Shown here piece by piece: positions 9,391 through 13,320 of a stretch of DNA of 13,320 nt. Location: positions 1-13,320 of the forward strand of contig JAIRKP010000032.1 in the NCBI GenBank assembly GCA_031260085.1, read 5' to 3'. A program made the position numbers and the translations under genes. The first letter of the stretch is position 1, and every line of letters begins with the position of its first letter. Under the pieces are notes generated by a model. That model saw only the letters and a list, made by a program, of their open reading frames with translations, searched no databases and was not told where the DNA came from. Source of the DNA: Holosporales bacterium (GTDB lineage: Bacteria; Pseudomonadota; Alphaproteobacteria; RUG11792).

Positions 9391-9429
9391 TCCCCCGCTG
9401 GGGGATATGGCTAAACCCTCGCCTTAGCC
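9391..9429. repeat. Two short GC-rich inverted repeats between tssM and the tRNAs
   Basis: TCCCCC (9391-9396) and GGGGGA (9400-9405) form a tight hairpin with a three-base loop. GGCTAA (9409-9414) and TTAGCC (9424-9429) form a second with a nine-base loop. They lie where tssM (+) and the tRNA operon (-) converge, so they may help end either transcript, but neither has a T-run on either strand. The rest of 9306-9499 shows no gene that I can support; short open frames on both strands here look unrelated to known families. Confidence 0.45.
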
Positions 9430-9499
9430 TAGAGGAAATCAATTGGCAATCAAGCGGCATGTCAGGCGTTTTAGTTGTTACTTCAGTTAGCAATTTCTA

Positions 9500-9575
9500 T
9501 GGTGGGCGCCGGAAGATTCGAACCTCCGACCCACTGATTAAGAGTCAGTTGCTCTGCCAACTGAGCTAGGCGCCC
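9500..9575 (-). tRNA. tRNA-Lys, anticodon CUU
   Basis: Read on the minus strand, the acceptor arms GGGCGCC (9569-9575) and GGCGCCC (9504-9510) pair fully, followed by discriminator A and an encoded CCA (9500-9502). The D arm has TAGCTCAGTTGGCAGAGC, and the T arm has GGTTCGAATC. The anticodon arm is ACTGA-CTCTTAA-TCAGT, which places CUU at the anticodon; it reads AAG. The length is 76 with CCA. It lies 12 bases downstream of tRNA-Glu and is probably in the same transcript. Confidence 0.96.
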
Positions 9576-9587
9576 TTTAAATCATAA

Positions 9588-9663
9588 TGGCATCTCCTAC
9601 GGGATTCGAACCCGTGTTGCAGCCATGAGAGGGCTGTGTCCTAGGCCCCTAGACGAAGGAGAC
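9588..9663 (-). tRNA. tRNA-Glu, anticodon CUC
   Basis: Read on the minus strand, the acceptor arms are GTCTCCT (9657-9663) and AGGAGAT (9592-9598, one G-U pair), with discriminator G and encoded CCA (9588-9590). The D arm begins TCGTCTAGGGGCCTAGGAC, as is typical of Glu tRNAs. The anticodon arm is CAGCC-CTCTCAT-GGCTG, giving anticodon CUC, which reads GAG. The T arm is CGGGTTCGAATCCCG. It is the first gene of a two-tRNA unit. Confidence 0.96.
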
Positions 9664-9676
9664 GACGTTCTTGAAT

Positions 9677-9705
9677 ATTATGTATTAATTCATTTTTTAT
9701 GACAA
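9677..9705 (-). promoter_or_regulatory. Sigma70-type promoter of the Glu-Lys tRNA operon
   Basis: On the minus strand, TTGTCA (9700-9705) and CATAAT (9677-9682) are separated by exactly 17 bases, and each matches the consensus at five of six positions. The -10 box lies about 14 bases before the first base of tRNA-Glu (9663), leaving a leader of only a few bases. Confidence 0.65.
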
Positions 9706-9906
9706 GTTAAAAAGCAATATCCTGATCTATGGCTTGATGTTAAACTAACCTCCCACACATCATGAAAGACCATATCTGCACTGCCGCAAAAGAATTAATA
9801 TTCTTATAAAACCTCGCTTATGTCTCTTCTTATAGAGCTCCTAATTATTGTTACGGTTTTGACATGCGGATTAGCTAATAAAATTACACTTGAAGGGCAG
9901 CAGGGT

Positions 9907-10787
9907 TTATGATCTTGAAAATCTATGATTTTCAACTACTCTCCCATATACTCTATTTCTAATCGGTCTGATTTAAAGTTTATACTAGTCAATAGAAAAA
10001 TTATCGGGCATTCGTTTGAAACATCGGTTACATCACGAATCAATAAATCCATCAAAATACTTCCGACAATTAGCGCTTCATAACATTTATTATAAAATAA
10101 TACCTTTCCCCTATTTGCTAAAGAACGTTTTAATCCATCTGCTTATCCGATTGATAATACTGCATTTTAACTCCGTAAAGAAATGCGCCAATTCGAACAA
10201 TATCGTAAAATATCTTCTCCTAAAAAATTCCTCCTGTAGCCGAAATTCCAGCTTTGACAGGCAGCTCTGAGCTGATTTAAAATGTTATCACAAATCTATG
10301 CTTTTGAATAACATTCATTTTATGAGTTTTTTCATCAGAGCAAGCTAAGTGAGTTATGATATATTCTTATTTGTTAATTGTGAATATTAATGATTATCTG
10401 AACCAAATCGTGTTCTCTAAATTCCAATCTAGAAAGCCCTGTATTGATATGTAAAACAAACTCAAGATTTTTCCCTATCATTTCAGAATATTCTGAAATC
10501 GAACGGGTGTAGCTTTATATGCCTTTATTAAACCTATAGCAGAAGAGAAAAAGCCCTGAAGAAAATAAATTTTTGCATCAAATGACAATGATTCTCTTAT
10601 ATCAATTGCTTCCTTTAAATATGCCACCCAAAAATGTCTACATCCAGCATTGTATAAACTTAGAAATTCTTTGATCACTGAGTCCATAAGCATCATTTTT
10701 AACAACAGCAGAGCATATCGTATTTTTCCCTACTATTTTGAAATTAATGATTTAAGCTGTAAGCACAACTCCACGCAAGTATTTATA
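9907..10787 (-). pseudogene. alr: Alanine racemase pseudogene with several frameshifts, stops and an internal deletion
   Basis: Reading the minus strand across frames gives, in order, the blocks of an alanine racemase, the PLP enzyme that makes D-alanine for peptidoglycan. NTICSAVVKNDAYGLS is the PLP-lysine block (Lys codon 10698-10700). After a shift near 10650 comes NAGCRHFWVAYLKEAIDIRE, ending at KATPV. After a shift near 10500 comes LHINTGLSRLEF. Then come THLACSDEKTHKMN (from about 10351), VKAGISATGGIF-stop-EKIFYDIVRIGAFLYGV (10258 to about 10169), AVLSIG-stop-ADGLKRSLANRGKV (10163 onward), ALIVGSILMDL and RDVTDV (to about 10025), and possibly a final NHRFSRS before TAA 9907-9909. The Tyr of the GYADG motif is replaced by TAA (10143-10145). 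About 45 residues between LYG and GYADG are missing, including the V-x-YG stretch that holds the catalytic Tyr. A stop also lies at 10752-10754. Outer boundaries are approximate. It cannot make an active enzyme. Confidence 0.9.
10480..10499. repeat. Perfect 20-bp palindrome inside the alr pseudogene
   Basis: ATTTCAGAAT is followed directly by its reverse complement. It lies next to the second frame change of the alr remnant and in the third segment codes for the SEYSEM residues, so it may be chance within old coding sequence. Confidence 0.4.
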
Positions 10788-10854
10788 AACATAGCTTACT
10801 AAGTACTTTGCCACAAAGCAGCGCAGCATTGTGCCTGAAATTTGTTAGACGCGA

Positions 10855-10892
10855 GCGCGAGTATGGTATAATTTATTAGACCCTACTCGCGC
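10855..10892. repeat. Inverted repeat with GCGCGAGTA arms beside repeat copy 2
   Basis: GCGCGAGTATGG (10855-10866) and CCCTACTCGCGC (10881-10892) pair with one mismatch around a 14-base AT-rich loop that contains TATAAT (10867-10872). It is much more GC-rich than its surroundings and ends four bases before the 40-base repeat. TTGTTA at 10842-10847 with that TATAAT would be a plus-strand promoter with an overlong 19-base gap, which I do not call. The 10788-11206 gap holds this element, the 40-base repeat and no gene I can recognise. Confidence 0.65.
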
Positions 10893-10896
10893 CCTC

Positions 10897-10936
10897 AGTC
10901 TGTCAAGGATCACTTCGTTCTCCTCCTTGACAGACT
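10897..10936 (+). repeat. 40-base palindromic intergenic repeat, copy 2
   Basis: AGTCTGTCAAGGA (10897-10909) and TCCTTGACAGACT (10924-10936) are exact 13-bp complementary arms around a 14-base loop. The sequence is 38/40 identical to 2406-2445. This copy keeps the full stem, so it is probably nearer the family consensus. It lies between the alr remnant (-) and rbfA (+), which diverge, so it is not placed as a terminator. Confidence 0.88.
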
Positions 10937-11176
10937 ATACGTGAATCTGCTTATTTTATTCTTGTTCTAAAAAGGAAAATATTGCAGAGACAAGTAGACT
11001 TAATTTTCTTTTTCCGAAAATTGTGCCCGAAAAGCTTCTGTTTTTTGGGCCCCAGGTAAGGATATGAAATTCAAAGATCTTCACATTTCTAATACTGACT
11101 ACTACAATGTTCGGAGGGAAATTATAGGAGAAGTCTAATAGTGCAAACATTTACTGTATCAATGTGATATTATCTC

Positions 11177-11182
11177 TATAAT
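11177..11182 (+). promoter_or_regulatory. Possible -10 box for rbfA-nuoD (weak)
   Basis: TATAAT occurs 24 bases before the rbfA start. The best -35 candidate, TTACTG (11151-11156), is 20 bases away, which is too far for a good sigma70 promoter, so this is tentative. Confidence 0.3.
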
Positions 11183-11206
11183 TAGAGTTTTCTTTTAAAT
11201 TGCTTT

Positions 11207-11605
11207 ATGCCTAATTTAAAACTATTTACTCCTGAAAAAAGAAAAACAGTCAGTCAAAGGAGTGATAAAATCGCAGCAAAAATTAAAGAATGTTTATCGC
11301 ATGAATTGACGAGGGGGAATTTCCCTATACTGCCAGGACACGAAGCTGAATCTAATCCTCCCGCGATTATAACGATCACTTACGTTGATCTTTCTGCTAA
11401 TCTCAGAAATGCTCTGATTTATTTTATGCCTTTAGGGGGAATTAAAAAAGAAGAAAGCGCAATGTTTTTCAAGTTACAGTCTTATTATTTCAAAAATGTT
11501 ATAGCAAAAAAAATCAAATTAAAATTCATCCCAAACATTATTTTTCGAATAGATGATTCGTTTGATTATTTACAAAAGATAGAAAGTTTAATATCAAAAA
11601 TCTGA
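11207..11605 (+). CDS. rbfA: Ribosome-binding factor A
   Basis: This encodes 132 residues, the normal size for RbfA, a small KH-fold protein that binds the 30S subunit and helps the 5' end of 16S rRNA mature. The pattern fits alphaproteobacterial RbfA: SQRSDKIAAKIKECLSHEL (about residues 16-34) corresponds to the first helix, then ITITYVDLSANLRNALIYFMPLGG (about 64-87) holds the two core strands and the PLGG turn, then a helix with YYFKNVIAKKIKLKFIPNI and the closing FRIDDSFDYLQKIESLI. ATG 11207 is the first start after an in-frame TAG at 11183, and no strong Shine-Dalgarno is visible. nuoD begins two bases after its stop, so the two are very likely cotranscribed. RbfA is usually found with nusA-infB-truB, so this placement is unusual. 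Confidence 0.9.
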   Translation: MPNLKLFTPEKRKTVSQRSDKIAAKIKECLSHELTRGNFPILPGHEAESNPPAIITITYVDLSANLRNALIYFMPLGGIKKEESAMFFKLQSYYFKNVIAKKIKLKFIPNIIFRIDDSFDYLQKIESLISKI

Positions 11606-11607
11606 AG

Positions 11608-12771
11608 ATGGAAAGAAGTAATACATACATACTAAATTTTGGCCCTCATCACCCTTCAACCCACGGAGTTTTACGACTGATATTACAAATGGCGGGGGAA
11701 AAAGTAATTTCTTGTCATCCTGAGATAGGATATTTGCATCGTGGAGTCGAAAAATTATGTGAAGATAAGAAATTTTTATCGATAATCCCCTATATCGATC
11801 GACTTGATTATTTAGCCCCTCTAATATGCGAACACGCATATATTTTAGCACTTGAGAAATCGTTACAAATAATTCCAGCGGAACGAGCTGTGTTTATAAG
11901 AACAATCTTTGACGAACTAACAAGAATTTCGAGCCACATTATGGGAATTGGATCAGCGACATATGATATAGGCTGTCTTAGTCTTTTTCTATACGGATTT
12001 GAAGAACGTGAGAAAATTCAAGATATTTTCAGCGCTGTAACGGGTGCAAGAATGCATTTATCATATTATGTTCCAGGCGGTGTTCTTTATGATTTAACGA
12101 ATGATAACATTCAGCAAATACAAAATTTTATAGCTAATTTATATTTTTATTTAAACGCAGTAAAAAAATTGGCGTTAGATAATAGAATTTTTATAAAAAG
12201 AAATAAAGATATTGGAGTTATTTATCAAGATCAAGCAATGAAAAGCGGCATTTCAGGTATAAGCCTTAGAGCCTCTGGAATAAATTATGATGTACGAGAA
12301 ACAACAAATTATGGAGCATATCACCTTATTAAGTTTTCTCCAATAACTTTGGAAGAGGGAGATAATTATGCTCGCAACAAATTGAGGTATTTGGAAATTC
12401 AACAGAGTATCTCAATAATAAAAGAGTGCTTGAGATTATTGCCAATGGGAGAATATTGTTCTTGCCGATATTTTCTAAACTCTGTGCCTTTGGGAACATT
12501 ATTCGAGATTTTGCATAGTGAGTTTTTTACATCGGGCCCAAGTTTGCCTAAAAATAGTAAAATATATTCAGCAACCGAAAGTCCGAGGGGTGAATTCGGA
12601 GTTCATATATTAACAATCGAACCGGCAACTAATCCATATAGAATACATTTTAAGTCTCCAAGCTTTAACATTATACAACTATTAAAACTCCTTCTCAAAA
12701 ACGTAAACCTACCAGATGTCACAGCTATTCTCGGCTCGTTAGACTTTATAATGGGAGACTGCGATAGGTAA
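11608..12771 (+). CDS. nuoD: NADH-quinone oxidoreductase subunit D (49-kDa type), divergent
   Basis: This encodes 387 residues, full length for NuoD, the peripheral-arm subunit of respiratory complex I that helps form the quinone site. It opens with LNFGPHHPSTHGVLRL. His19 and Tyr68 (in PYIDRLDY) match, by position and spacing of 49, the quinone-headgroup His and Tyr of the family. Further motifs are GYLHRGVEKL (about 41-50), LYGFEEREK, TGARMHLSYYVPGG, SPRGEFGVH and the C-terminal ILGSLDFIMGDCDR. The middle is divergent: the usual GDCYDRY is GDNYARN, and the usual QPYE-type stretch is TTNYGAYH. ATG 11608 lies two bases after rbfA and has no clear ribosome site, suggesting translational coupling. 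nuoA-C and nuoE are not beside it, so the nuo operon is split. It looks intact; divergence is probably from fast evolution. Confidence 0.94.
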   Translation: MERSNTYILNFGPHHPSTHGVLRLILQMAGEKVISCHPEIGYLHRGVEKLCEDKKFLSIIPYIDRLDYLAPLICEHAYILALEKSLQIIPAERAVFIRTIFDELTRISSHIMGIGSATYDIGCLSLFLYGFEEREKIQDIFSAVTGARMHLSYYVPGGVLYDLTNDNIQQIQNFIANLYFYLNAVKKLALDNRIFIKRNKDIGVIYQDQAMKSGISGISLRASGINYDVRETTNYGAYHLIKFSPITLEEGDNYARNKLRYLEIQQSISIIKECLRLLPMGEYCSCRYFLNSVPLGTLFEILHSEFFTSGPSLPKNSKIYSATESPRGEFGVHILTIEPATNPYRIHFKSPSFNIIQLLKLLLKNVNLPDVTAILGSLDFIMGDCDR

Positions 12772-13156
12772 ACAAAGAGATTAGCAATCCTGAAGTTGCG
12801 CAGTGTTGTCTTACACGAAACTGAGGTTACTTTATTTGAGAAGATTGCGATGTTAGATTTTCGGTAACTCTATGTAAATTATAGACAGCCAAAGGTAGTA
12901 TTTTCATATCGGAACATATATTAAAGATTTTCATTAGACCTTCTGAGAAAGGAGAGAAAATATGTAGTTGAAAAAAAGTTAAAAATAGGAAATTCAAGCA
13001 TATTAACTATATGAGGAACAACTATACTGAGTTTCTACGGAATAGGTAGACAGAAAGTTTATAATGCTAACCGGAATAAATCGTTGAATTAGTACGTCAG
13101 GATTGGCTCAAAATACAAGAAACGCTAGCCGTTTAAGAAAAAACTCCATCTAAGAT
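12772..13156. other. Gene-free spacer between nuoD and the PBP remnant
   Basis: I see no supported gene, tRNA, repeat or clear terminator in these 385 bases. Stops are frequent in all frames I read. It may be eroded downstream PBP sequence; a minus-frame stretch VVPHIVNML recalls the linker of PBP1A, but the match is too short to rely on. Confidence 0.5.
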
Positions 13157-13320
13157 TTAATATATTTTCATGTATTTATACTGCGCTTTAGTGATGTACC
13201 AAAGCTCATACATTTGATAAAGGATAGAATTTCTTTTCGTAAGTAATTTTGATGAATTAAGCGAGTTTATATAAATCGAAGGAGCGCTTGGAATCGCCGC
13301 TAAAAAGGCTGCTTCTTCTG
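13157..13320 (-). pseudogene. Truncated class A penicillin-binding protein (PBP1A type), end of glycosyltransferase domain; start outside window
   Basis: On the minus strand a frame is open from the window edge for 53 codons to TAA 13157-13159. Its residues EEAAFLAAIPSAPS, then KRNSILYQMYE and YITKAQY, match the last part of the GT51 transglycosylase domain of PBP1A-type proteins (usual pattern EAALLAGLPQAPS, then RRNxVLxRM and GYIT). In that family roughly 450-550 more residues follow, including the transpeptidase domain, but here only 385 bases separate the stop from nuoD, which converges on it. No transpeptidase motif (SxxK, SxN or KTG) is recognisable in the three minus frames of 12772-13156. 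This is therefore most likely a truncated remnant. A surviving stand-alone glycosyltransferase cannot be excluded because the upstream part is not visible. Monofunctional MtgA fits less well, since it lacks the YIT-x-x-QY ending. Confidence 0.72.

Noticed and set aside
9500..9530. 3' end of tRNA-Lys as an integration (att) site
   Set aside because: No integrase, no duplicated tRNA end and no phage-like genes are visible in the window.
9363..9569. Plus-strand 68-residue ORF ending in GGRRKIRTSDPLIKSQLLCQLS
   Set aside because: Its last third is the antisense of tRNA-Lys, a well-known source of spurious ORFs, and the rest shows no family match.
9820..9912. Plus-strand 30-codon ORF with a hydrophobic, lipobox-like start (MSLLIELLIIVTVLTC)
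   Set aside because: It is very short, has no ribosome site, and runs into the alr remnant; it is most likely chance.
10016..10270. Plus-strand 84-residue ORF
   Set aside because: It lies antisense to readable alr blocks (LYGV, ADGLKRSL, IVGSILMDL); those explain the sequence better.
10478..10705. Minus-strand 75-residue ORF as an independent small gene
   Set aside because: It is one frame segment of the alr pseudogene; the PLP-lysine block just upstream is in another frame and continues into it.
10956..11150. Minus-strand 64-residue ORF upstream of rbfA, and a 24-codon plus-strand ORF from 11064
   Set aside because: Neither shows recognisable motifs, a good ribosome site or supporting context.

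Overview
The window comes from an AT-rich (about two-thirds A+T by eye) bacterial genome that looks like a reduced alphaproteobacterium. RbfA carries the PLGG motif after the strand-rich core that is usual in alphaproteobacteria. The Lys(CUU) and Glu(CUC) tRNAs look alphaproteobacterial, GatCAB is present, complex I and ribosome-assembly genes are scattered out of their usual operons, and there are eroding pseudogenes and palindromic intergenic repeats. A host-associated member of Rickettsiales or Holosporales, some of which carry a type VI secretion system (T6SS), is the best guess. The lineage is inference; no marker here fixes it.

Layout, left to right. Bases 1-2329 (+) hold the 3' part of gatA and complete gatB, overlapping by 8 bases (tRNA-dependent amidotransferase). 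Bases 2330-2575 are an intergenic spacer with two hairpins, one of them a copy of a 40-base palindromic repeat. Bases 2576-9305 (+) are a tightly overlapping tssK-tssL-tssM operon, the baseplate adaptor and inner-membrane part of a T6SS. Bases 9306-9499 are a spacer with GC-rich hairpins where tssM converges on two minus-strand tRNAs, Lys(CUU) and Glu(CUC), which share a good sigma70-type promoter. Bases 9907 to about 10787 (-) are a heavily frameshifted alanine racemase (alr) pseudogene. Bases 10855-10936 hold nested palindromes, including the second copy of the 40-base repeat. Bases 11207-12771 (+) are rbfA and nuoD, 2 bases apart. At the right edge (13157-13320, -) is the end of a reading frame matching the late glycosyltransferase part of a class A penicillin-binding protein (PBP1A type), with no room for the transpeptidase domain.

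The most interesting theme is the combination. Two genes of peptidoglycan synthesis, one making D-alanine and one polymerising glycan strands, appear broken or truncated within 3.5 kb, while an intact T6SS membrane/baseplate operon lies beside them. TssL has no peptidoglycan-binding OmpA-like domain, and TssM is unusually long with a charged, probably disordered C-terminal tail. This suggests a lineage losing its cell wall while keeping a trans-envelope secretion machine. Both decayed genes are outside or cut up in a plain start-to-stop ORF view and had to be read across frames.
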